A stretch of 64,000 bases of DNA. Origin: Achromobacter xylosoxidans (GTDB lineage: Bacteria; Pseudomonadota; Gammaproteobacteria; Burkholderiales; Burkholderiaceae_B). Shown here piece by piece: positions 21,201 to 26,081 of the stretch (position 1 is its first letter; every line of letters starts with the position of its first letter). The notes under the pieces were generated by a model, which was not told where the DNA came from, made no database searches, and worked only from the letters and a program-made list of their open reading frames with translations. Location of the stretch: NCBI RefSeq assembly GCF_001457475.1, contig NZ_LN831029.1, positions 3,100,001 to 3,164,000 of the forward strand, read 5' to 3'. The translations under genes and the position numbers were made by a program.

Positions 21201-21587
21201 GCCAACGTGGTGGGGCAGGGCAAGGCCACCGGCGTGCCGGCGCTGGCGGCGGTGAACGTCGCGGCGTTGACCAGCGCCAGCGCGGCCGCGGCGGGGGCGA
21301 CCCAGGGCGCGCAGGAGACCTCGCGCCAGCAGCAGGCGGCGGCGCGCCGCAACCTGCCGTCCATCATCAGCGTGCAGATCCTGGGCAATGGCAGCGAGCC
21401 GCTGTCGGGCGCGGGATCGCCCGGCGCCACCGCGCCGGCCGGCCGCAATCCGGGGCCGGGCGCGGCGGCCGCGACACAGGGCTACGACCCGCGCAGCATC
21501 TTCCAGATGGTCGGCAACGGCGAGCTGGACGCGGCGCAGAAGGCCCGCCTGACCGAACCGGAGCAGCGTGGCCTGTCAGGTGGCTAG
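9285..21587 (+). CDS. Giant filamentous-haemagglutinin-like exoprotein (TpsA/PdtA-like, DUF3739)
   Basis: A 4100-residue predicted surface or secreted beta-helix protein. A long signal peptide (RRDK region, hydrophobic core, ALA/AGPAFG near residue 43) is followed by a filamentous-haemagglutinin TPS domain at roughly residues 150-290, with NRNGIVFSGSSQVNTRNL near residue 228, a variant of the NPNGI motif. The body is thousands of residues of irregular Gly/Asp/Asn/Val-rich beta-helix turns. The C-terminal ~400 residues (GDITLFGGSGIQTLYGGS, GDIQMYAKGSILLGQS) match the DUF3739 haemagglutinin family. It resembles PdtA, the TpsA of the hxc/PUMA3 region. No TpsB transporter gene is in the window. 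ATG 9285 has only a weak ribosome site; the frame is open further upstream. Confidence 0.9.
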   Translation: MNQQTGSVTRRDKGGQRGAPAFRLSPAMHALVLALSAAPALAAGPAFGPGWFSDKRATQAQTAATGRLPGGGLAGIPSTLRDQQRANQQLQRSLANLNRGAAAIAAQQAAQAAARQAALHQGSPVPDGMAEDGLKVDTNPLTAGWLNARPLTPGSQSSRGGRTVVTVDQTADKAILNWETFNVGRNTTVSFKQQASSWSVLNRVNDPRARPSQIQGQIEAPGTVMIVNRNGIVFSGSSQVNTRNLVAAAVGMSDAQFRSGLYSGKTGESANERYTPSFGNDLVGQGDAARAGNATGDVRVEAGARIQTSAPGGVTQGGGYVLLLGREVHNAGQITTPSGQTVLAAGDTFIIRRGLGSDANVRSTTRGNEVSARRNAGSQAGVAANTGLIQSPLGDITLTGHEVRQQGAAIATTSVTTRGTVHLLNSASDASGSVVFGRDSTTAILIENDGTVALDAQRDTLVRPAPEEGDNHRTAGQAFDHLSALPDRRDQSRIEVTSGGTVEARDGALALATGGQIAIAANRRTLLNDGALLDVAGAVGVKVTMESNNLKINIQGNELRDAPLNRDGKVLNNSEIWIDRRALVQVAKGVNGYERERWYTAGGLLEVGGYLGTERHGIGEWAAIGGTVTVEGGELVARRGALINISGGTLDVAGGNIQQSWLRGEDGRLYEVSRAPGDLLYKGLYRGFEDTHARWGQSATRYFYSALLAPRQRYEDGYTAGRDAGRLVIGTRTAVMEGSIVGEAFQGERQTQARQAVEAGLRQQTGYQQSQLARAQAGQLIVGRYVARQITGATTTSWGYDLAAAARQILFTDAMPPLADRLGLDGAMPADRRDTVWLDAAALSRAGLGQVTAVAAQDVTVGQDLRVASGGLIELYAPNVSIQGDLTARGGRVAAGNVLQSVEREVFLAPAANTSARVEVAPGTSIDVSGLWANLRRAPQDVDALAWRNGGQIALRGTGAVAVAAGSVLDARSGATLDVKGRLSGGKGGDVALEQVALNGSVPGPGPVGVSLAGTVYGYGVNGGGTLRVGANRVLISDAADADAGADGLVLRGDLFQRGFARYDINGAQGLTVADGMALDVAMPVYRPRSETPDPQLAGFDDALTLWTPPLFQENAVTGRMSQRLGASLSLSAFVAATPQTVGALRIGQDAVLRVDPGQTIRLQSRGLMRVQGTLQAPGGQIVVARGADDQGATAQLGGLPNSVWIESGARLDVGGIAATAVDARGRRYGKQLDGGRIAIDGEFVVIRPGAELEASGSAMTVDVPVDDGAGAGARRVGGKGGEIALAATAGLYLDGAMRAAAGGASAAGGALSLKLETPLYATGTQQALIRPRELRISQTAGASLLPAGIAPESAALDYGLGRIGMDQIAAGGFGDVSLYARDLLTFDGDVTLQARQSISLYQGALGNTRAGATVRIIAPYVLLSGRTNLTPAIVQQVEATLNAWKPSTLPGAALFEVDADQIDIRNRVNAGMSGAARLGGGSQLAIERRGYDNVALRSRGDLRFLATAGATDIPISGQSDTSAVLTAGNLLLAGQRVYPATGAKGLAVAGWRGGGVPYDADAVLRIEGVAGPQAGVAPLSVFGALTLNAPNVEQGGNVFAPLGRIVMGIGINGDTRQVRLLPGSLTSVSAAGLTVPYGGTVDGLSYLYQGAPVEAVGVGGTNIFQVVRGISLLGGSIAVDAGAVIDLSGGGTLAGAGFISGRGGSTDPLFHPLPRFDAASGKFDLPALSDRPVYAIMPGLADGYAPVAPRDEASGYAGSRPRAGETITIGAGVPGLPAGTYTLLPSYYALLPGAYRVELGQGALGGNASTLRGGSWSVAAIRGLSNTGAVDAMPRQALVTPGDVLRRHAQYNEMDYSAFVLAEAARSGQPRPMLPADAAALEFNYRNLPGAGPALRFDGQARFTPARDGYGGQLLVRTNGAALEIVNDASTASPAGIALRDRDLNAVAANRLSLGGWAYQPVTAGDRQLGTAAGSGGDVIVRAGAQLRAPEVLLIVDQAKSIVVERGAAINTLGMGAAPYDARQGYRFGSAGGNNSILAISNGWLDFGNGLGAQSGRIELGACPATACAGTTQLYSDGTVVFGSNNLVLHDALRYGTRNLVVAASSLNAGGDAALADAMARGVLPAGLRLSQDLLRRLLDGDTSVGAPALERVIFSLRDSVNFFGNVNLSTLDAATGNSSLAQLVLNTPAIYGYGGAGDVATLSTDTLVWNGVANAEPAPIAAGGAGTGLGTLNLSARRIVLGDANGTLQVPHQQMRRQALGFSSVRMDAAEQITAGGEGSLEVHQARGDFVDGKFQYQGGSLLLRTPMLTGGNGSVTRLTAGDLLQLTGTGAAPADAAAPWGATLTLQGGKVELDSAIVLPSGKLVAQAEHGLTLASGARLDLGGRAVTLGDQTRYGWGGDVELESRKGDIVQAAGSIIDLSARYNQAGRLTATALDAGAGLIDLRGAIKGQSSGEYDAGGTLVPFEAGGIALRAQAIADFVALNQRLTEGGVTGSRAFQLKRGDLVIGNEIKARRINIAVDGGSLTVNGVVDAGGAQVGSIRLSARRDLIVNGLLDAHGALLRVDSRGDIIDSPNRAVVELTATQGRLVLGANAAIDLRAGTGVAAGNGPGQHDGRPRGTLDLNAPRLGADDVALDILGTPNVLGAERVSVNAFRRYDDAPLATAPDITGRTPQVITQAYLDQIDADSVTYMNAALANAALGARLRGYGLRPGVEIVSRAADGDLRVEGDLDLSNYRYGPDADRNDPARRGFGAAGVLLVRAKGDLNIYGSITDGFAPPLGTDDDVRAWRLIGRAGPDDANGVDVAGQSLILPRAVTLAGGTVFPNTETESLNFDLPIQPNTIKANARLPAQVELAQPLTLAAGTVLEADVRAADGTLYAKGSVLPAALTLTAGARLGAGMALNQAISVRTFTVPKGTPLSIFNAPLALAADLPLAAGAYLPSGTDLRFNGSTVELRDLNADGVQGRIWAVAPMLGRGASSWSLRLAGGADLDSADTRALLPAFQLGDRGHVKLSDPHYLQDLSFGLLGESPIFSVIRTGRGDLDILAGGNFQQGSYYGIYTAGTPSDAVRDAQGNPILDALGRDAYNLPRAYDELMSRADGYGSVLGAAAANYEPLVTGGQYAAWYPERGGDLLLNVQGDMRGAVRGLPSKFDGQDPRGAAPAPGSYPGYWLWRQGGAGIGQQTAWWINFGTYLPSPYFSIFETPGVSVEGFTGFGTLGGGNLSVNVGGDAGVLTQPVALQNTYPTMQGLALAVGSTGRITPDGKRVSTGGGDLSLRVGGALNPLRTSSSDGVNDISAPYSDLNGVLTNLRGAIKVDARSIGRVDPLYRAVDRSDSRGLDPLRPTLAAPSGGPAIVAGDATAALNARGDLVLGGVGDAGRMYQLSATPFIHEGVEQPGGANSWFSLWTARTSLDLFAAGGALTPITAGHNDNLATKNQYQYSASGYANVFAYPSRVSVVAASGSIFYHASSANAATEWSFAPGSQGSVEMLARGGLYGGGYRTGVSGADPTSIAAPERPAYQATWDSGAVSAGNAVGLEGGLLAFGTDSAAGRPALSNAGIARFYAGGDIVGLSTGSTITTKDGIEYHAARPVSIQAGGDIVNLKALVLNHQPNDVSRVVAGRDILYANVDVAGPGWLEVSAGRNLTQEDKGRLTSIGPINGGQTTGKGGAGIVASAGGQGDYAAFARRYLDPANRADPGQPLSGQAGKTAKTYEGELLDWLRAQHGYGGAADGARAYFDALPAEQQRVFLRQVYYAELTAGGREYNDPIGPRAGSYARGRQAIAELYPTTGADGRPIRYQGDITLFGGSGIQTLYGGSIHLMAPGGQVVFGVEGVAPPSTAGIITQGAGDIQMYAKGSILLGQSRVMTTFGGNILGWSAEGDINSGRGAKSTVVYTPQRRLYDDVGNVTLSPTVPSTGAGIATLNPIPEVPPGDVDLVAPLGTIDAGEAGIRYSGNVNLAALQVVNAANVVGQGKATGVPALAAVNVAALTSASAAAAGATQGAQETSRQQQAAARRNLPSIISVQILGNGSEPLSGAGSPGATAPAGRNPGPGAAAATQGYDPRSIFQMVGNGELDAAQKARLTEPEQRGLSGG

Positions 21588-21609
21588 GAGCTGGAAAGCT
21601 GACGATCCG

Positions 21610-21627
21610 CTGTCATGCCGCAGTCAC
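21610..21627 (+). promoter_or_regulatory. Candidate Pho box upstream of vreA-like gene
   Basis: CTGTCAT, GCCG, CAGTCAC: two 7-base direct half sites separated by four bases, as in PhoB boxes. The first half is a perfect match and the second is 6/7. It lies 86-103 bases before ATG 21713. PhoB control of the sigma/anti-sigma operon is reported for the Pseudomonas PUMA3 system, and the DING neighbours also point to phosphate. The binding itself is inferred from sequence only. Confidence 0.65.
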
Positions 21628-21712
21628 AAGCGCGACCTACATTGCCCATTCACCGATTAGCACGACGTGTTGCGGCTCCCCCTCAGCCGCCGGGGCGCGA
21701 CAAGGGCAGGGC

Positions 21713-22432
21713 ATGCATCTGGAGCCAATCAGGGCGGGCAAGCGGCCGGCGCGTGGCCAGGGGCGCCAATGGTTGGGCTGGTGGATCCTGTGGGGGGTCT
21801 GCGCGGCCTTGTGCTGGCGCCCGGCCATGGCCCAGGAACCGTTGTTGCGGGTCTTCGAGTTCGACCTGCCGGCGCAACCGCTGCAATCGGCGCTCGAGCA
21901 ATACAGCAATGTCACCGGCAGTTCGGTGGTGTATCGCGCCGCGTTGGCGGTGGGGCGGCGTTCGGCCGCGGTCAAGGGAATCCATACGCCGGAGGCGGCT
22001 TTGCGCATGCTGATCGAAGGTTCGGGACTGGCGGCCGAATACACGGCCGCCAACGCATTCATCCTGCGACACGCCGCCCGCAAGGACCGCGCGACGTCCG
22101 CCACGCGCCGCACCGACGGCAGCCGCGGCGCCTTCTACCGCAGCTACTACGGCGTGGTCCAGGCCGGCGTGCGCGAGGCGCTGTGCCGCAACCCCGCCAC
22201 CCGTGCCGGGGACTACCGCGCGGCCATCAGTTTCGAAGTTTCGCCGATGGGCCGGGTGGAGCGGGCGCGCGTGCTCGATTCGACCGGCGACCGCGCCAAG
22301 GACGACGAGATCGTGCTGGCGCTGGACCAGGCCGTGTTCGACAAGGCGCCGCCACCGGACCTGCTGCAGCCGTTCGTGATGCTGGTCATGCCGCAGTCGC
22401 CGGAACACGACCGGGGCTGCCCGGCGTACTGA
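21713..22432 (+). CDS. STN plus TonB-C periplasmic signalling protein (VreA-like)
   Basis: A 239-residue exported or membrane-anchored protein. A hydrophobic segment (WLGWWILWGVCAALCW, ending AMA/QEP near residue 41) precedes a secretin/TonB short N-terminal (STN) domain, residues about 45-100 (FEFDLPAQPLQSALEQYS, AALRMLIEGSGL). The C-terminal half, residues about 135-230, resembles a TonB C-terminal domain (YRAAISFEVSPMGRVERARVLDSTGD). There is no plug or beta-barrel, so it is not a classical TonB-dependent receptor. This matches the receptor-like VreA of PUMA3. It is followed by ECF sigma and FecR genes and preceded by a Pho-box candidate. Probable role: carrying a periplasmic signal to the FecR-type protein. 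Confidence 0.8.
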   Translation: MHLEPIRAGKRPARGQGRQWLGWWILWGVCAALCWRPAMAQEPLLRVFEFDLPAQPLQSALEQYSNVTGSSVVYRAALAVGRRSAAVKGIHTPEAALRMLIEGSGLAAEYTAANAFILRHAARKDRATSATRRTDGSRGAFYRSYYGVVQAGVREALCRNPATRAGDYRAAISFEVSPMGRVERARVLDSTGDRAKDDEIVLALDQAVFDKAPPPDLLQPFVMLVMPQSPEHDRGCPAY

Positions 22433-22462
22433 CGCGCGCCGTCAATCCTTGCCCCGCGATCC

Positions 22463-22978
22463 ATGATGCCCTCCAGCCTGTCGGTCCTGCGCGATTTCAT
22501 GCTGCAACGCTACGACGACCTGAAGGCCCGCCTGACGCGGCGCCTGGGTTGCCCGGACCTGGCCAGCGACGCATTGCAGGACACCTGGCTGCGCCTCGAA
22601 GGCAAGGAGGAACTCGGCCCGGTCGACAGCCCGGGTCCCTATCTGATGCGCATGGCGGTCAATGTGGCGGTCGACCAGCAGCGCGTGGAAAACCGGCGCC
22701 TGACCGTCGCCGAGGCCGAGGTGCTGCTGCACATCGCCGACCCGGCACCCGGGCCCGAGCGTATCGCCGAGGGGCGCGCCGAACTCGATGCGCTGACCCG
22801 CGCGATGGGCGAGCTGCCGGCGCGCCAGCGCGACATCCTGCTGGCGGTGCGGGTCGAGGGGCTGCCGCAGAACGACATCGCCGAGCGGCTGGGCGTGTCG
22901 TTGCGCACCGTCGAACGCGAACTGCGCAACGCCCATGAGTACTGTGCGCGGCGAACACGTAAATTATTGTCACCATGA
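22463..22978 (+). CDS. ECF sigma factor, FecI family (VreI-like)
   Basis: A 171-residue extracytoplasmic-function sigma factor with region 2 (DLASDALQDTWLRLEGK, PGPYLMRMAVNVAVDQQR) and region 4 (LPARQRDILLAVRVEGLPQNDIAERLGVSLRTVERELR). It directs RNA polymerase to specific promoters when released from its anti-sigma factor. It starts 30 bases after the STN gene; the second ATG (22466) is equally plausible. The stop codon abuts the ECF-type promoter motif at 22978-23007. Likely partner: the FecR-type protein downstream. Confidence 0.92.
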   Translation: MMPSSLSVLRDFMLQRYDDLKARLTRRLGCPDLASDALQDTWLRLEGKEELGPVDSPGPYLMRMAVNVAVDQQRVENRRLTVAEAEVLLHIADPAPGPERIAEGRAELDALTRAMGELPARQRDILLAVRVEGLPQNDIAERLGVSLRTVERELRNAHEYCARRTRKLLSP

Positions 22979-23007
22979 GGCGGGTTCCGGCTGCGAGAGT
23001 CGTCCTA
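22978..23007 (+). promoter_or_regulatory. ECF-type promoter motif, copy 1 (before fecR-like gene)
   Basis: GGCGGGTT (22979-22986), ten variable bases, then GAGTCGTCCTA (22997-23007). The same two elements with the same 10-base gap recur at 24102-24131 and 24791-24820. Each ends 66-71 bases before a start codon. The layout of a G-rich upstream element and a CGTC-containing downstream element is typical of ECF sigma promoters, so one of the two local sigma factors is the obvious candidate reader. Confidence 0.65.
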
Positions 23008-23077
23008 TGGATGTCAAGGGGAAAAACCGCGCGCCAACGCCCGCAGTGGCGGCGCGGCGGCATCGAGAGAGTGAGCA

Positions 23078-24061
23078 ATGAAGACCGCAAGCCAGCCCGC
23101 CGATCGCAGACAGGCGGATATCGAACGCGAGGCCCGCGCCTGGATCCGCCTGATCGCGTCCGGGCAGGCCACGCTGCGCGAAGCCGATGCGCTCAGGCAA
23201 TGGTGCTCGGCCAGCGAACGGCACGCCCAGGCTTTTGCCGCGCAGCGCCAGCTCTGGAGCCTGATGGCGCCGGCCGGCCTGGCGCTGCAACGGCAGCGCG
23301 CCCGCCAACCCGCCCGTGGCCCCGCCCCGGGCTGGGGCCGACGCGCCTTCCTCGGCACGGCGCTGGCGGGCACCGCCGCCGCGGCCGTGGCGGCGGTGGT
23401 GGCGCCGCCCTTGCGGCTGTGGCCGGCGTGGGACGAATGGCTGGCCGACTATCGCACCGACACCGGCGACCGGCGCCAGTTCGGCTTGGGCGAACGGGTG
23501 CAGGTGGACATGAACACCCAGACCAGCATTGCCTTGCGCTCGGAGCAGCCGGGCGCCTTGCGGGTCGAGCTGATCGCCGGCGAAGCCGCCTTCGACGGCC
23601 AGTCCTCGTCCGCCGCGTTGACCGTCGTGGCCGGGCGCGGCAGCGCCGAGGCCCGCGGCGCGCGCTTCGAGTTGCGCAACCTGGACGGCACGGTCTGCGT
23701 CACCTGCCTGTCCGGCTCGGTGCGCGTAGCCCTGGGCAATGGCGCCACGGTGCTGGGACCGAACCAACGGCTGTTCTATGACCGGCGGGGCCTGGGCGCG
23801 GTGCAGCAGATCGATCCGGCCGAGACCTCGGCCTGGCGCCAGGGCTCGCTGGTGTTCCGGAACACGCCGCTGGCCGAGGTGGTGGCCGAGATCAACCGCT
23901 ACCGCCGCGGCCGCGTGGTGCTGCTGGACGGCGCCCGTGGCGCCAGCGCGCTGAGCGGCCGCTTCGAGATCCGCGACACCGACAAGGTGCTGGTGCAGAT
24001 CGAGAAGGCGTTCGGCCTGAGCGCCACGCACCTGCCGGGCAACGTGGTGGTGCTGGCCTGA
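23078..24061 (+). CDS. FecR-type anti-sigma/sigma regulator (VreR-like)
   Basis: A 327-residue inner-membrane regulator. The N-terminal cytoplasmic anti-sigma region (residues 1 to about 85; EREARAWIRLIASGQATLREADALRQW) is followed by one membrane helix near residues 88-110 (GRRAFLGTALAGTAAAAVAAVV). The FecR periplasmic domain follows (around 130-235), then a C-terminal STN-like fold (SLVFRNTPLAEVVAEINRYRR). FecR proteins bind and often activate their sigma factor after a periplasmic signal from an STN-domain protein. It lies directly downstream of the ECF gene, with an ECF-type promoter between them. Confidence 0.92.
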   Translation: MKTASQPADRRQADIEREARAWIRLIASGQATLREADALRQWCSASERHAQAFAAQRQLWSLMAPAGLALQRQRARQPARGPAPGWGRRAFLGTALAGTAAAAVAAVVAPPLRLWPAWDEWLADYRTDTGDRRQFGLGERVQVDMNTQTSIALRSEQPGALRVELIAGEAAFDGQSSSAALTVVAGRGSAEARGARFELRNLDGTVCVTCLSGSVRVALGNGATVLGPNQRLFYDRRGLGAVQQIDPAETSAWRQGSLVFRNTPLAEVVAEINRYRRGRVVLLDGARGASALSGRFEIRDTDKVLVQIEKAFGLSATHLPGNVVVLA

Positions 24062-24101
24062 GGCGCCGCGACGACGCCTTTGCCCGGCCTGGCGCGCGCG
24101 G

Positions 24102-24131
24102 TGGCGGGTTTGGCCCGCCCATGTCGTCCTA
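24102..24131 (+). promoter_or_regulatory. ECF-type promoter motif, copy 2
   Basis: TGGCGGGTT, ten bases, ATGTCGTCCTA, 66 bases before the GTG start of the first PhD/DUF772 gene. GGCGGG/CCCGCC (24103-24108 and 24114-24119) can also form a 6-bp hairpin, so a structural role is an alternative. CAGGCCGCGC follows at the same offset as in copy 3, which extends the similarity. Confidence 0.65.
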
Positions 24132-24196
24132 AGAAGGCAGGCCGCGCATATCCGCCATCGAGGGCGCATGCCGCGTCCGCGCGATGGGGAGCAGTC

Positions 24197-24784
24197 GTGT
24201 CGCGTAAACCGAATATCGGTATCCGGGAACTGAAGGAGAATCTGTCGGCGGTGGTGGATTCGGCATGGGAGCATCCCGTGTCGGTGCACCGTTACGGCTC
24301 GCCGTGGGTGTGGATCGTGTCGCACGAGGTCTGGTCGCGCAATACGCGCCGGGTCGAGTTCAATCCGGCCGGCCATCCGCTGGCCGCGTTGCGCGACCAC
24401 GTCGATCGCGCGCTCGCGGCGAGCCAGCCGCGGCTGCACGCGGCCGCGATCCGCGCCATGCTGCGCATCGAGGCGCCGCCGCTGTTGCGGGCGCTGGTGA
24501 TCCAGCTGCTCTATGGCATCGACACCGAGGCGGGCTTGCACGAGCAGGTCTCGTGCAACCTGCTGTTCCGCTGGTTCGTCGGGCTGTCGCTGGACCAGGA
24601 GATCTGGAGCCCGCAGGATTTCGGCCACGCGCTCGAACGGGCGCTGGCCAGCGCCGATATTGTCGACATCCTGGGGCGGGCGCTGGCCGGCGCGCCGGTC
24701 GCCCCCATCGAGCAGGCCACCGGCATCGCCCTGAACCGGGCGCTGCTGCGTGCCTGGCGTGAACGCGCCATCCGTCCTGATTAA
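24197..24784 (+). CDS. PhD-like N-terminus fused to DUF772 (IS5 transposase N-terminal-like) protein, paralogue 1
   Basis: A 195-residue protein starting at GTG 24197 behind GGGGAG. The N-terminus (IGIRELKENLSAVVDSAWEHPVSVHRYGSPWVWIVSHEVW) resembles the DNA-binding part of Phd/YefM antitoxins. The C-terminal half (EQVSCNLLFRWFVGLSLDQEIW) resembles the DUF772 domain found at the N-terminus of IS5-type transposases; no DDE catalytic domain follows. It is paralogous to the next gene, and each has its own ECF-type promoter motif. The function is unknown: a DNA-binding regulator of the signalling locus is possible, and a simple transposase remnant is less likely. Confidence 0.7.
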   Translation: MSRKPNIGIRELKENLSAVVDSAWEHPVSVHRYGSPWVWIVSHEVWSRNTRRVEFNPAGHPLAALRDHVDRALAASQPRLHAAAIRAMLRIEAPPLLRALVIQLLYGIDTEAGLHEQVSCNLLFRWFVGLSLDQEIWSPQDFGHALERALASADIVDILGRALAGAPVAPIEQATGIALNRALLRAWRERAIRPD

Positions 24785-24790
24785 AAAACC

Positions 24791-24820
24791 TGGCGGGTTC
24801 CGCCGCGCCGTGTCGTCTTA
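24791..24820 (+). promoter_or_regulatory. ECF-type promoter motif, copy 3
   Basis: TGGCGGGTT, ten bases, GTGTCGTCTTA, starting seven bases after the stop of paralogue 1 and ending 69 bases before the GTG of paralogue 2. It matches copy 2 at 23 of 30 positions, with both conserved elements intact except one C/T change. GGCGG/CCGCC can form a 5-bp hairpin. Confidence 0.65.
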
Positions 24821-24889
24821 GGGGTACAGGCCGCGCCACACGCAGCGCGGCCAACCGGACATGGGCCCATCCGGCCCTGGGAGAGCGTT

Positions 24890-25513
24890 GTGTCGGCGAC
24901 CGTCAACGTAGGCATGCTCGAACTGGATCGCAAGTTGTCCAAGGTGCTCGATTGCGCCAGGCAGCAACCCGTATCGGTGTCCCGCTACGGATCCCCGTGG
25001 GTCTGGGTGGTGTCGCACGAAACCTGGATCGGCCAGATCCAGCTGACCCGCTATGTGCCGCCGCGCCATCCGCTGGTGGCCTTGCGCGAGCACGTCGACG
25101 ACACGCTGCGGGCGCATGCCGACCTGCTGCGCGCGGCCAGCGCCGAGTGCGGGCTGACGTTGGACGCCGCCATCCTGTGCCGCACGCATATCCTGCAATT
25201 GCTGTATCCGGCCGGCAGCAAACCGTATTTCCATGAACAGATCGCCTACAACCTGCTGTTCCGCTGGTTCGCCGGCCTGTCCGAAGGCAATGGCTGCGAA
25301 TGCGCGCCCAGCTTCGATCAGGAACTGGAGGCGATCGCCGCGCATGCCGGCGTCGCCGCGCTGCTGCGCCAGGCGCTCGACGATGGCCTGCTGGCGCCCG
25401 CCAACTGGGCAATGCGCAAGCGGGCCGCCCAGCGTCCGGCCGGCACCGGACGGCGCCCGCTTGCGCCCGGGGGCAGGGCCGCCACGGAGAACCGCCATGT
25501 CCTTATGCCTTGA
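24890..25513 (+). CDS. PhD-like/DUF772 fusion protein, paralogue 2
   Basis: A 207-residue paralogue of the previous gene. Shared blocks are PVSVSRYGSPWVWVVSHE in the Phd/YefM-like N-terminus, a middle helix region (PLVALREHVDDTL), and EQIAYNLLFRWFAGLS in the DUF772-like part. It starts at GTG 24890 after GGGAGAG. The C-terminal 40 residues are basic and low-complexity. Its 3' end overlaps the second ECF sigma gene by 17 bases, so the two are probably translated together. The function is not known; the tandem duplication with matching promoters argues for a selected role. Confidence 0.7.
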   Translation: MSATVNVGMLELDRKLSKVLDCARQQPVSVSRYGSPWVWVVSHETWIGQIQLTRYVPPRHPLVALREHVDDTLRAHADLLRAASAECGLTLDAAILCRTHILQLLYPAGSKPYFHEQIAYNLLFRWFAGLSEGNGCECAPSFDQELEAIAAHAGVAALLRQALDDGLLAPANWAMRKRAAQRPAGTGRRPLAPGGRAATENRHVLMP

Positions 25514-26081
25514 ACCGGCGCCCCAGGCGCAGCGGCGCCGCGACGAATACTGCGCCGGCGGCGCCCTGGCGGCGCGTCCGCGGCCGGCCTGCCTGGGCGA
25601 ATTCGTCGCGGCCAACTATGCGCGGCTGATGCAGGCGCTGCGCGGCCACCTGGGATGCGCCGACCTGGCCGCCGACAGCCTGCACGACGCCTGGCTGCGG
25701 TTGGCCGACGGCGCGGCGCCGCCAGCGCCCGCCATCGCCAATCCGGGCGCCTACGTGTTCCGCATGGCGTGCAACATCGCCATCGACCGGCTGCGCGCCG
25801 AACGGCCGTTCAGCGCCACCGACGTCGTGCTCGAAGACGTCGAGGACGCGGCGCCCGGCCCGCTGCGCATCGCGCAGGCGCGCTCGTCGATGCGCGGACT
25901 GATGCGCCTGATCGAGGCCTTGCCGCGGCAACAGCGCGAGATCTACATCGGCGTGCGCATCGAGGGCATGCTGCAAAGCGAGGCAGCGGCGCGCTACGGG
26001 GTGTCCGGCCGCATTGTCAGGCGCCATCTGCGCGATGCCCGCCAGCATGTCGAAAGCCAGGCGGCCCGGTTGCAGGCATGA
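25497..26081 (+). CDS. Second ECF sigma factor, FecI-like, translationally coupled to gspH
   Basis: A 194-residue ECF sigma factor with region 2 (LRGHLGCADLAADSLHDAWLRL, AYVFRMACNIAIDRLRAE) and region 4 (LPRQQREIYIGVRIEGMLQSEAAARYGVSGRIVRRHLRDAR). An N-terminal ~30-residue extension is low-complexity. ATG 25497 follows GGAG. The stop overlaps the gspH start (ATGA), so sigma factor and pseudopilin translation are coupled. No FecR gene follows it, so it either shares the upstream FecR-type partner or is controlled otherwise. Confidence 0.9.
   Translation: MSLCLEPAPQAQRRRDEYCAGGALAARPRPACLGEFVAANYARLMQALRGHLGCADLAADSLHDAWLRLADGAAPPAPAIANPGAYVFRMACNIAIDRLRAERPFSATDVVLEDVEDAAPGPLRIAQARSSMRGLMRLIEALPRQQREIYIGVRIEGMLQSEAAARYGVSGRIVRRHLRDARQHVESQAARLQA

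Noticed and set aside
9285..21587. Several RGD tripeptides in the giant protein, as in B. pertussis FHA
   Set aside because: They occur within regular RGDL/RGDI beta-helix turns and look structural, not like a single exposed integrin-binding loop.
24102..24131. A transcription terminator hairpin (GGCGGG/CCCGCC) after the fecR-like gene
   Set aside because: No T run follows, and the same two elements recur at fixed spacing before three genes, which fits a promoter better.
24197..25513. IS5 transposase fragments
   Set aside because: The DUF772-like part is present, but no DDE domain, inverted repeats or target duplications are seen. The fused N-terminus and matched promoters argue against a simple IS remnant.
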